Assembly (NCBI GenBank): GCA_026874595.1
Contig: CM049313.1
Span: forward strand, 12,027,508 to 12,091,507
Direction of reading: 5' to 3'
DNA from: Sipunculus nudus
Taxonomy: Eukaryota; Annelida; Sipuncula; Golfingiida; Sipunculidae
DNA: 64,000 bases
Part shown: piece by piece, positions 22,174-36,297 of the stretch
Layout: every line of letters starts with the position of its first letter
How positions within the stretch are numbered: position 1 is the stretch's first letter
The notes under the pieces: generated by a model
What the model saw: the letters and a program-made list of their open reading frames with translations, nothing else
Databases searched by the model: none
What the model was told of the DNA's origin: nothing
Made by a program: the position numbers and the translations under genes

Positions 22174-25100
22174 GTAAACATCTCGAGAAGCCTAGCCCTG
22201 CTGAGAGAAAGAAGAAAACCTTTTTTACCTATGACACCAATTAAAACCAAGAATCAAGACCCAGAGCGACAAATGTTGTCCGAGAGAAAGAATCAACAGG
22301 AAACCATGGACATAACAGAAAAACACAACTTTGATTCCGAACCACCGGCCCTGCCAGAGAAAACAAAGAAGAAAAAGACAGAAAAAGCTGAACAAGTTCA
22401 TGCGGCAGGACATATTGAGGAAACAAAATCAAAATATGCAAACGCTGATATTACAAAAGTCAATATTGAAATGTCTGATGAAACAGACGAACAGGAGATA
22501 CCGACAAGTAGCGATTGTAAGGCAAAAGTGGAGAAGAAGGATGAATCAATCTCTGCGGCAAACGAATCATCGATAGGTGCAGGGGAAGGAATCGAAGTTT
22601 ATGCTGAAGCTGAGCTTCCTGGCGAAGGCGGCAACAATAACGTGGAACTAAGGTAAACGTGCTTTTTTTCAGATATGAGATTTACTAAGTAAAGCCTCAT
22701 CTGCATATACCGTATACTTAATATAATCCTATATCATACATAAGACAAGTTCAGCTAGTCTTTGCTAATCGTTCTCAAGTGATCTATAACTATCAAACAC
22801 TTCTTAGTCTCTATTTTTTTGTAATTATTTAAAGAACACTGCATGGTGGATATATTCCCTGTCTGCCTTAATAAAGTATGTTATATAAATGCTTACAGTG
22901 AATTTATTTTGTAATACCTGCGACCACCCAATAGAAGTGAAAGTTTTAATGCCATGAAAACCAAGCCCTCGACATTAACATAATAGTTGTAGGTAAATTT
23001 CAAATACAAATATTAGCCCGAATTATTGTAAGTAATATCATTAAGATTATTGATGTTTCTAGGATTATTCATATATTAACCTAGTAAAATAGTGGTAACT
23101 GTTTTTTTTTTGTATTTAGGCCACCGGAATCATTGAATCTATCAAGCTTTAAAATATTTTCTGACACAATGGATGATGAAGACGAAAACAAAAGAACAGA
23201 TATTCTGGCCAAAATCTGCAAAGTTATCGCGTCTCTCGCCATTTTCTGTCTTGTCCTCGGAAGATCCATGATTTCCAAGTCTACTTTGCTCTTCCTTTCC
23301 GCAAAAATGCGGTCAAACATACCTCTAGTTTGCGAGGTGGGCGGCACCAACTTTACTCAAGTAAGAACCTGCCTTGCTATACCACACAGAAACTTTCCAC
23401 CGAAAGAGTGCCTGTCTAGTCCAGTTGGTATAAGAATGGTTTGTGAGGCAGTGACAGTCCGCTGGATCTGGGCCGGGGTGATGGCGATCTGTGCACCGTA
23501 TGTCATAACGTTCTTACGCTGTCTGTGGATTTGGATCTTCAAGCATAAGCCCCTTCCTTGTCTGATGCCAATGATAACGGTAAGTACAATTTAAAACAAT
23601 CATGTATGAATATCAATCGTCGGTCTGATATTCGATATTGTTATAGAAACGTATCTTGCACCGCCACTGGTAACAGCAAGATGCCGTATTCACACGCCTG
23701 AAACATTTGCTTTCTGAAAGGTGTCTATTTTGATGATTTTTTTTTAAATTCCGTATTAGTACCCAAAGGAAGAGGCAGACGGGTTGTCATCAATTTTTCT
23801 ACAGACAATATACTGTCAATGTCATTCACGATTTTGCTTCTGTCATTTTGTATTCTCTACCTCCAAGGTCTTACTACTCAGAAGTAAGCATCCATAATGG
23901 TAGCGTCATCACTGTTTAATAAGAAACTAAGCAGCGGATGCGGTGACGGAGTAATCCCCAACGCATGGCAGTCTCTGCCATATTTACTGTAGGAGAAGTC
24001 TGAGTGCTGTGTTGTTATCGGCTGGCTATGCCGTCGCTGCATCCTATTACTCTCTATTTCACTCTTTTTGTTGGGTTTCTCTTTTCCATGTCACTCTCCC
24101 TACCATTTTTTTTCATTAAAAGTGTGCACATCAGTGTTGGCAAGCTTTATATGTCTTAAAAGGTCTTCCACATTTGCTAAAGTTCGACTGGTCAGGATCC
24201 TTCAGCCAGGCACCCAGAGAGCAGGATTCCTAGGAAGTAAGTGGTCGTTCTCTATTTGGTACACATGCCTGAGAAACTAGTAAAACGCAGAAGGAGAGAC
24301 AAGGGGACTCAGGTTTGTTCAGTGCTTGCAATTTTGTTCTTCCATGATGTCCATCACTCGCTGTCATATGACAAACCGAAGGCATGCCTTTCTAAGTGAT
24401 ATGTCTGCTGCTCTGTAACCTTTTGTGCAGTCCAGACATGATGGCAGAGACTCTCACAAGATCTGCTGAAAGAATGTTAATGCTCGATGATATCGAACTA
24501 TTCTTTTCCGATGCAGATCGTTGGTCTCAACATCTTCTCTCGTCGCATCAGTCTTTCATTTGCTGTTTGGCAGCTCAAACCTCTGACAGGCCTTCGTAAA
24601 CCTGCGATCAGTTGTTGTGACTGCTCTGCTGTGTGTGAGGGCAGCGCTACATCGTAGGCACTTAGAAGCTCTGGAAGACTCAAATAAGGACCCGTCAAAT
24701 CTGGCTCGTGACTTTAAATCAAACTGTAAATCCCTTCATCCGTCAGCAAATATTAAAAAAGTGATGGGTCCTGGTGATGGGTGCGAGGATGATCCTTCCA
24801 AACTTACTGTTTCCTTTTTGTTATGAAAGAAGGTGAATGTGGTTGGTCTTCTCAAGCAGTCGGAATAAAGCCCGCTCGTTTATATGGGCGGCGATTTTTG
24901 TTAAGTCTTGAAGGCGATGGACAAGATTAACTGCCATCTCTGGAATTTCTCCTGCAGCTGGTGCACTAACCGCAAAGGCATATAGAGTGTGGATCTTTAT
25001 GCTCTGAATCACGCTGGTTTTGGCGAGTGTGTGAAGATTGTGCAGGTGTATTTAGGCCAGGCCTAATGCACCCCACAAAATGTAACAGAGATTTCACGGC

Positions 25101-25624
25101 AGATATTGTAGTCACTTCAATTCCTTACTCTCAACGACTGTATGACTTTTAGGGAAATGAGGTCTTCCACTTCTCAGGAGTCTTTCACTTTACAAAACGC
25201 TTTGGTTGCTCGGTGCCTGCACTGTTTGTCCAACTACTCCATGACAGATAAGTTTTTAGCAGCAACCAAAGCTTCCTGGAAGGAGTTCAGGTTAAGGCTT
25301 GACAAATAATCTCCATCTTCTTCTGTTTGTTTGTGATATCTTCTACTTGTCTGTGATATATTCTGCTTGTTTGTAATATTTTTGCTTGTCTGTGATATCT
25401 TACCATTTCTTGGTCTTCAGTGAAGCTGATGTCGTTGGAATGCCATTGAATCTGTTTATGCCCGCGCACATGTCTCAAATATCACCCGGGTAACAGGCCG
25501 CCTGGAGTAAGGTGAACAACTGCGTGTTATCTTTGAGAACTTGCTACATGCTGCTGACAATAATTTCAACAAACATCATCAGACTGACAGGGGCTGCATA
25601 TCGATATGAGATCAAAGCCTTATG

Positions 25625-25701
<77 letters not shown>

Positions 25702-28700
25702 GAATGTTCCATAGATCATGTTGGTATGCTTCATTTCTAAATGGCGGGTTTGGTGTTAATCAGTATATAGATCTGCCAGTAGTGATTAAATTTTTAAATG
25801 ATGGATTATATCGGTTACAAAGATTAAATTTGAACTGTCAAAGATTTCCATTTGACTTTTGTTAGTTTCATTATAGGCTTTCATCACTGAGACATTGTAC
25901 GCCATTGGGATATCAATGCTCGTCTTTCGAGTTCTTCCTGCATTAAACAGCCTACATGGTGCTGTAGTCGATCTTGGCGCCTCTACAGTTCCTGCTGCAT
26001 TGCGCGCATTCAGGTTGTCAGATAGCAAGAAATACGTTCAATTTGTCTTGGACATTATCGCTCTCCTTGTCCGGCTGACAGCTCTTATCGTTTGGCCGGC
26101 GCTGATTAGTGCAAACGGAGACAAGTTCTTCAGGGGCGATTACACTCAGTATCCAGGGGCAACGGATACTAGCCTCGCTGTGATGATCCCGTTCTCGTTG
26201 CTTCTCATCTCCGCGAGATATTGGCAGAATAATATCGATAAGCAAACCATATGCCACCACCGAATAACAGACAGTTTGATAATGAACCTAAACGATGACA
26301 AGATAGTGATAAACGTTTTTACAAGTATCTGGAAATGCGCAGTGACTATCTTGATGATGATGGCGTTCTTGGTCCGAGACGGGAGGAGCGTTCAGGATCT
26401 GTTTAATTTTAGCGGCGACAGGCAGCGCTGTGGTGACACCATCAGTATGGCTGATCTTCCTCAGCTGAACCTTGACTGGGTATATGTCTGGTTGATTTGT
26501 TTCCTGTCCGGCCTTGTGGTGTACTCAGCCACCCGGACAACGGCTAAGATTCTGATACAGAGGGTCTGTTACGCTTTGCCTGTGTGGATCAGTACTCCCA
26601 TCCTTCTCGGGTCTCTTGCAGGAGCTTGTGAAACATGGAACCAAAACCATTGCAGCTTTGGAAACAAGTAAGGTTTTAAAACTCGTTTGTATCAATTCAA
26701 CGAATATGATGATTAAATACTTTTCTCGAATCCTGAATTGTCGGTCGGGGATACTATGGTATCAGTAATATGTCCTGTCTGGCAGATACTTAACAAGGAT
26801 AAATTGTTAGTCTTTCAAAATCTGTAGGTGTACAGATATGGGGTAATGATCTTTACAATGGGATATACAGTTATCATTAATCTGTCCATTTTGAACGAAT
26901 GTCACTTGTAATAATTTCCCCCATTTTTGCGTAATTTACACCTGGCACTGTAAGCCATAGTATTAAGAATAATTGTTAGATCTGTATTAAATATTGCATG
27001 AGCTTATATAGGGATCAAAGGATCTATAAAATTTGGGTCATGACCATTACTATGAGTGGCCTTGGTTTTTATCTTCATCATTGGACAAGATTACACCAAA
27101 CATTAAATATCGCAAGGATAAATCTTATCATGGTGGCGCCACCTATATAATTTCTCTCTATTGCAGGGTAAAGCTCTCTAGTCATGGATACATAACAATA
27201 ATGTAAGCCATGTAAGTAAAGAGCTTAGCGATTGATGCTTCGATATTATGCATGTGCTTAGATGAGTTTCAAATGATGAAACTTAATAGAATTTAATTCA
27301 CGACCGTGACAATGTATTGATATTTTTTTCTAGTTAAGTTAAATGACAGAAAACATATCTAAAACGTCAGTTGATTATTTCGCTGACTGATACATTTTTC
27401 TGAACAAAGATCTTGTACGGATATTTGGCACGTGTGACTCTGATTTGAGACGCCATTACTGCTGTTCAAGAATATGTGAGAAATATAACATATCTATATG
27501 TCTGAAGTCGCTGAGCGATCGTAAAGGAAGTATGTTCCCGCCCCGGTGAACTCCCTTCGCGCCCCAGACTCTGTCTTATACCCTTTAGTTATTAAGTCAG
27601 TTTTAGAAAACCCGTCATGTGGGTGACCAAGCCCAAACATGGACAGGACCGAGCGATAATGGGGGACCGGCTATGCAGTGTGCGACATTGGAAATAAAGT
27701 CCAGATCAACAATAGTTTTTGGGAGAAATAGAAATAAACTCATCAACCCCAAAAAGCCTTAAAAATCACACGGATTTCATATAAACTTTGTATTTGATGA
27801 AAGCCACATCCTCATCTTGGATAGCATACCGATAGATAGGATTCAGAGGAAAGGTGAAGACAAAGTGTCACTTTACAACCCGAATGTATGTTTTATGCTC
27901 TCAAAGGTCAAACTCCGGTCAATACACGCGTCTTTAGAATTTTAAGGGAAACATTTGAAGTCTCAGGTCAAAGGTTAACTTATCAAAATATGGACTCGAG
28001 AAACGAAGTCAAGTTTCAATTCAGTTTTTTCTTGTAACACTTAATACCCACTATGAGAATATTGTTCATTTTTTATCAGGGTTCGGCAGTGGTTTCATTG
28101 TTACCCACCAGGTGGTGGCATGAGTGTTCTCATCCAGCAGCAGCATATCTGGATCGCGGTGTTATGGTGGTTATCCCAGATCTGGATCACACGTCACGTT
28201 TGGATTCCATGTGAACATCGGGTGACTCCAACTGAGAAGTAAATATACAAAGTAAATAACGATCTAAACAATTAAGAAAGTTCCAACAGACTACTGGTAT
28301 AGCCTCGTTGAGATTATCTTTTAATGCTGTACTTTTCCCCTGTTTACTGTAACAGACCTTTGGTACAGCCTCTGTGGGACTATCTTTTAATGCTGTACCT
28401 TTCATCTGTTTGCTGCTACAGACTACTGGTTCCGCCTCTGTGGACTATATTTTAGTGCTGTACTTTTTATCTGTTTGCTGTAACAGATATCTGGTGCAGC
28501 CTCTGTGGGACTATGTTTTAATGCTGTATTTTTGCATTTTTCTGTGACAGACTGCTGGTTCAGCCTTTGTGGGACGGCACAGTCCTTGAGCAACACGTAT
28601 TACATAACCGTCGAAGGATCAACCCTGCTTCGCTTAAGAAAGACATGGAGAAGGTTATTATAATTTTAACATTTTATTATTTTAGTTGGGATTAAGACAC

Positions 28701-31096
28701 AGTATAGATTATTGCATATGACAAATGGCATATGATCATTTTTGGTTATATTTTTATAGATTTTTAGGAAGTCAGAGGCCATGTAACATTCGTTTGAAAC
28801 CTTTCCACTTACCCACTGCTTGCAAACACTCATTTTAGCGTAATTGTCATTCTTCACGCTGGCACAGGGTCATGAATGTTCCAAAAAAAGAGAGTTGGGT
28901 ATTTTAGGTCTCCCATTCAGTTGCTTCTGATTCATTTGTGCGCTTTGTTTGATGTAATATGGCGGGCTTCCGTGGTTCATTTCGCCTTTGCATATATGAA
29001 CTGGATATTTGAACTGAGAAAACACAATGAGAAGACTTACTACCATATGATGAATCAACACCTACAATTGGAAATCTCTCTGATGAATAACTGAAAACGA
29101 TTAACTGAAGAGTGTATCGAAAAGTGTAACAGAAAAGTAGAAAGTAATTTAGTACAGACCTTGACTCGTTACCGGAAAGTCCACTAGACTTACTTTTTGG
29201 CACGGCAACAAAAACGCATTATGCGTATAGCAATAACGCACGATGTCGTATGCAGCAAAAACTAGCTTTTGCACCCACCCATAACAAACAAATGAGTACA
29301 TTAAGACTGGACAAATTAAATTCAATTGTCTTTGTGCCATAGCTAAAAAAAATAGGGTTTGGGACAAAGTTGTTCCTGATAAAATTCCTTAATCCATGAT
29401 TTAAATGTTAAAATTCTAATATTGTTTCGTTTAAAAGTAATGATCCATATAGATATGGATATCGTAAAGTGAATAAGAATCAAAATCGCTAACATCTGTA
29501 TCTGTATAACATCGGCATCAAATAAATGAATGGTTAATATATAGAAATTGTTTGGACATTAACCTTCTTCAGCACAGAATTATGAAAAGCAGCCTGTGCC
29601 AATCATCTATCTGTGTGCCACCATGTGGCACGAAACATTGAGAGAAATGAGAAAACTGATCACGTCTATTATCAGGTAGGTAGGTCATTTATGAATTTTT
29701 ACAGCCTATTGTGAATTCATCAACCAGGGCTGATGCTGAAGCATACATGTTAACGTGATGCAGATATTTTAATGAAATGGTTGATAAAGAAAACTGGTCC
29801 TATGTGTGTATAATAATCTTTACCGCAAATATGATATATGTTTTCACGGTGTTGGTTGGTTTGTCTTTCAAGTTGTTGGCAGATAACACCGAAACAAACA
29901 AAAAATTAGTAAATCCCTAGATAATCTTATCACAATGCTGTGTTTTGTTTCATGGAACGGTTACTATTGTAAGATAGGACAATATATTTATCCTGGTCGA
30001 AGGCGAAACCATTGTCTTTCACTGTACTACTTTAATAAGGGAACTCTTAATATTATGGAAGTCTAGAATTTTCGAGGAGTTAACATGTATCGTTACAGAG
30101 GACACAAGTTTAGCCAATAGGTAGATTCGCCTGATGAGTGCAACAGCCAGGTATACGAATATAAGTTGTAGTAAACACGTTTAACAATGCATGTTAAATC
30201 CTCTAGACAAATTTACCTATATGTGTGTGTATCAATGAATGTGTGGGCATAACTGTTTCAGGTTAGATGAAGATCAAAAGACGAAGAAGTATGGAAAACA
30301 GTTTTCCGAATTTTACGAATTTAAAGGTGCGTTTACTTATTCCCGTACTTTATTTTACAATTTCATTTCACAATAAAACAAATATATATTTATTTTGTAG
30401 GTACGCCTATTATATGTTCAGAATAATACTCTTCAGACATCAATTATCAAACTAGCACTCTCGGAAAAGTACATTCTATTACAAAAGGCCACATTACACG
30501 TAGTCCGCATAGGTAGCGTCATCTTAAGCATACATCCCCTTACAAGTCACATAATCAATAGCTATTGGTAGTTTATGTTTTGACAGTCCTTTTATTAATT
30601 GTAGCAATCATAAAAACATTTATTTAATAAGAAGATATTTTAAAATTAATTACGATCAATTCTTATAAATCCAAATATCGATTGCTGTTCAGAACTGTTG
30701 TTCATATAAAAAATAGAATATTAATGTTTTTCTGACTTGACCGAGAAAGATAATGATTATGGCTCACATAGTATGGTAAACACATGTTATGCCAAATGTA
30801 GCTTATAATCAAATTATTGTGACGTTCATGAAAAGTACTGAGGCATTTCATGCTAAAAGATATATATTTGAAATTATCAGATATGGCATAATGTATGCAA
30901 ATACAACAACTGGTTGAATTTTGGAAATGACCAAATTTGGTGCGGAAGGCTGCAGCTTTATCCTGTAATATTTGATAACAAACTTTACGTCTTGTATGCA
31001 AACAGGTCACATTGTAAAAACTGCCAATGAGGAGCGTTGCTGTTTCATAATGACGATAATTTAAAATGATTTTAATTCAAACTCAAACTTTCACTC

Positions 31097-31140
<44 letters not shown>

Positions 31141-34100
31141 TTATATATATATATTTACTTATTTGTAGAGCGCAAGTCTATATGAACACACTTCTATGTG
31201 CTAAAACTACTATTTATCCATACTCTGATGAATTGTTAACTATAACATGAAAGCTTAAAGGGTATCTTAAAAAAAACGGAAAGAAAACGCAAAACTTTGG
31301 TCATCACACGTTAATTGCATCACTGAAATAAAAGCAGTCACATTGTCAATACTAATATGGTAATAAAATCAAATTTTCAAATCGTAGCGATTGACCAAAT
31401 TTAAGTTTGGTGAAAAGTCATATAAGAGCTAAAGAGTTTTTCTGTCTTTAATACGGAAGAAAGTTTCGCGGCCCACAAAACGTAGGTCAACACCTGTGCC
31501 ACCAGGAACTAAAAATCACATACATCTTCGATCTTAATTTTACTGTGCCTTACATGTACTCAATTTTTGCAACTTCTGTGCAACCGATATGATTATTATT
31601 ATTTTTATTATTATTAATATGGTATTTATCACATTTGCTACATGCATTATATAACATATTTAGTATTGCTTATAGCCCATATCTACTTTGATGACGCTTT
31701 CGAGAAGGACGAGAATGGCCAATACGTGATCAATAAATACGTCAAACAACTGATCAAGGCCATGGAGGAGGAATTCAAAAGGTATAATACTCAGACAATG
31801 TGTTGTTACTTTAAGATGCTTAACAAAAAATGCAATCTTGATGTGATTGTTGAAATCCATAAATAACACATGACGCCCTCTTTAAACTGAATGGTTTGCA
31901 TGAGATTAGTCCTTCATCTTAAAATCCACAAAGGCTGCCTATGCAGATGCTCTTGAAACAAACAAAAATACTACAAACAATCATAAATGATCTAATGATC
32001 TAGAGTATTTTTAATCCTGAACTGATCATTTGAGAAAAAGTTGTCTTTTTCTATCAGGGAAGGTCCTGAAGGAACTACAAGATTCCAAATGAAGAAGGGC
32101 AGTACACCTTACGGTGGTTTCTTGAAGTGGACGCTGCCTAAGGGCACCGTTCTTATATGCCACCTGAAGAATAAATCGCTTATAAAACACAAGAAACGGT
32201 GGAGTCAGGTAAATGCAAACAAAATTCGTTCAAAACAACTGTTATACCTGTTTAAAATCAGCGTCCTTACAAAATATTAAAAAGCACACATATTACAATG
32301 TGTGCGTTTTGGTGACCACCAATATTAGCGGGGCCCCAATTCTACTGATTTACATCGACATGAAAAATATTATTCATGCTAATTATCTTTAAAAATATGT
32401 TAAGATCTAGAGCTAAATGGGTTAAAACTTTAATTTAGGAATTTTGGCGCCAGATGGAGCGGTCAAAGTGTTTTCTCAAGGTTCGCTATATTCTCCATGC
32501 ATACTCTTAGCAGCAGTGGAAAATATCTTTCCATTCTTTTCTTATGAGGTATGATAAGCTTACCCTGGGTCAAAGGTCAAGTGTCATTTTCGGATACACT
32601 TTTATTAATGGAGTTGATTTCTACTACAACATCATTATTATATGAGCTATATTTGAAAGGGAAAACGTTTATATTTCATAGAGGACAGAGGATATTGACA
32701 GTTTTGCGAAACAGCTGGTTAAAGGGTTTTTGCAGATGCTGCAGGGGCGGAGGTGATCCTGGCGACCCCTCTCGTGTAAAAATCATATACACTCAGTCAA
32801 CACAGACCCTCCCATCTGAGCTCCGACTGGGGGAGGTTCATGCAGACGTAGTACCTCTCGACGCTCCGTGTTACAAGGAAACGATTCCAGTTGTTATTAT
32901 AATTAAGTATTGGTTAAAGATGCAACGGAAACTGAACTACACTATTAAAAAGTGCTTTGCTGGCATTCACTTTTGCTGCCTGCTGGTGCCTGCGTTGCGC
33001 CAAAGAAGATGCAGTAAAAGCAATGAAAGAGGTATCATGTTGTTGAGAAGCTATCATAAAGACCAAGGTAATTGTTCGAGAAGCATCGGGACAACAATTG
33101 CGGCGTAGAAATACTACGGAGAAGAGCTCTAACCTTGGTAGGTTTGCATAGCCCCTAACAACTGATTCACTAGCCAAGAACAATGCCAGGACAGGGAGAT
33201 TAGTCAGGTGGATGATCAAGTCAAGGAAAGAATAACAGCGCAGGGAGTTTATAGTCCATCAGGCGTGTGTCCATTGATCCAGTATCCCGACCAACTTTAA
33301 ATGTGATTGTGAAATCTAAGAGTCAATGTGAATTTAAGAGTCAATCCCAACTGGTGACCAGGATGCCTGTCCATGAACAATCATTTCCGGAACCCACTGG
33401 TAAAGGTCTACTGGCAGAGTACAACCCCGGATCAGCAAAAACACCCAGAGTCATTCGGAACAACCGAGTAGTAAAGGAACTGAACTATACTTATTTGAGG
33501 TTATTATTGATATTCATTGCTTGTTAAAAGACCATGTATGTTTGTAAAAAGAGTATGCTCATCCTAAAACACAGGAGGAGGTATCGTTTGTAAGGAAACA
33601 CACATTTTGTAATGTAAATTCATTAAATATTTCCAGGTGATGTACATGCACTACATCACCCGATACATTCTGAAGAAAGGCGCAAGTCGACAGAGTGCAA
33701 GACAAGACGATTGTGCTCAGAACAACTTGTTTATCTTAGCGCTAGACGGGGATGTTTCCTTTAAGCCTGATGCTTTGATGTTGCTGGTGGATTTGATGAA
33801 AACAGATGATCAGATAGGTGCTGTTTGTGGCCGTATTCACCCCAAAGGATGCGGTAAGTTTAGACCCCTTGTTGGTTGGTTTGCTTATGGCCCTCTTTTG
33901 AGTAATTTAAAGTGACAAGAGATGTCGTAACTAGCCTGAAGCTTAATGTTCAACCAATCCCGATCACATGTGTTACTTTGAAATGGTTAACTCAACTACA
34001 TTAACGTTCTCTTCAACTTGTGTCCCTTGAAAGAGCACTGTAAATGATGAAATGTTTCCATGTCTTTCACAGGACCGATGGTGTGGTACCAGACATTTGA

Positions 34101-36235
34101 GTACGCTATTGGCCACTGGCTGCAGAAGGCCACAGAGGACGTCCTCGGTTGTGTTCTGTGTAGTCCGGGCTGCTTTAGTCTGTTCAGAGCTTCAAGTTTG
34201 ACCGAAAACAGAAATAACAAGAACATACTTGGAATATACTCTGGTATGCCGGAGCAATCGTGGCATTACCTACAGTATGATCAAGGTAAAGCACACATAC
34301 TTTGTCTCAGAGCTCTTGCTCACATCTGTAATGAATAACAAATAGTATTATTTAAAACACATTCACAGCCCACCCAGTTTACGAACCCATCTGTAATCTA
34401 AACAATAATTAGTATATTGTCATGATTGATTTCTTTGTGTTAAAGGTCGAAGGTTGATTTTATTTTGGACTTAATTGAGGACACTTCAATAGCGTTCGTC
34501 TAGTATAAATCTAAAGACATTGTCATGCTTGCTTAAACATTAACTTCTAGGTACAAGTAGAATATATACGCCTCTGAAGCCAAGAACGAGTTTTACACCG
34601 CAAAACAGCACCCTTATGTTAAATTTCTGATGTGATAAATTACTGATGTGATAAAATGCATTTACATTTAATGCCATGTACAGTTGTAAAATCTTTACCG
34701 CAGGAGAAGACCGATGGCTCTGTACCTTACTTTTAAAGTTCGGCTACCGAGTGGCGTACTGCGCAGCCGCAGATGCTAAGACCTTTGCCCCGGAAGGTAA
34801 ACAACGGTCATTATTTAGGTCAGAGCAGAGTCCAACGGCTTAAATATGATACAGATTGGAATTTTTCTTCTTTGATGGGAAGATCCGACTTTACACTTAA
34901 CGTAATATTTACCAGGGCTATTAATATGCACCTACAAGATCTTCCAGTGATTTAAGGCCCTTGAGGTCATATGGTTTAAGACTTTCCTCTTAGGAAGGTT
35001 GAAAACATTTCTGCGACTATTTTACGTCACGTCCTTACGTCAAGATTAATCTTTATAATTATATCATACTATTACCATTTTATTCGTTTTTGCAAGGGCT
35101 TCATGAAATATTGATATAGGTTTTATTATAAAAAATTCTTCTTTTTCTATATGTAACAGGATTTGGTGAGTTTTTCAACCAGAGAAGGCGCTGGACACCC
35201 TCCACCATGGCCAACATTTGGGACCTTCTGCGCCACTATGGGCTGGCGACGAAAAATAATCCCAACATCTCAAGTCCATACATGTTTTACCAAGCAGTCT
35301 TGTTTCTACTGTCTATCCTCAGTCCCGGGACAATATGCCTAATGGTGGCAGGTGCCCTTAACGTGAGTATAACTCTCATAGTTCTGAAAATGTAAGTTGA
35401 TCTAACTTCCATTACCTTAAAAAAAACAAGAGAGGATCAAGGCACCGTGTTCATATGGTTTCAACCTTTCTTTTTTTGGAAAATTTAAAACAAAGTTTCT
35501 GCAACTATTTTTTCGCATATTTTAGGGCATATCTCTCCTCTATCACAAGGATCTCTCGAGGATGATATTCGCAGGGATTTTTGTAAAGATAGTTTCTTGA
35601 ATATAAAATTAGTCAAATAGGAGAATGAACCGGTGAACAGTTTGTTCCATCAATTGTATTTACTAAACTAAATCTGTTTAAGAATATTTCGCAGATCTAT
35701 ATCAGACTTTACTTTCTTATTCACATAAGTTTTGTCGATGAAATAACATATGTGAAATTTGAAATCGAACAATTAAAAACAACAGAATTTCAGGGCATAT
35801 TCAACCACAACAAAGAAATGTAATTTATGCAACACAGAGAAATATTTCATTATATGCAGACCAGAACAGAGCACATTAAATAATTGAAGAGAACTGACCT
35901 CCACATGTAAACACAGGACCAAGCACCTGCTGTTTAACATTATGTTATCCCACAAGTCCCCATCAAATAAACACATTAGCTACCTGGACCACGAAAGCCT
36001 CAACGAACCCAGTAACCCAAGGTTAATCCGGCTAATTTAAATAAACTAAATTCACACATGATCATTTCAGTTAGTACCTGAGGTGTGAGCCGGCTTGTAA
36101 GCTACACTCGCGAAACAGTACTGTAGTACATTATATACATAGTATTTAATAATAAACAGAGTATAATATAATTAATGCTCCCCTGAAGGTTGAAGCACTT
36201 TCACTGTAATACATTGAACCTTTATTTTTATATTG

Positions 36236-36297
<62 letters not shown>

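Noticed and set aside
33267-33527. Retroelement pol tail in gene A intron 10
   Set aside because: Only a vague resemblance over about 20 residues, with no neighbouring pol domain or LTR.
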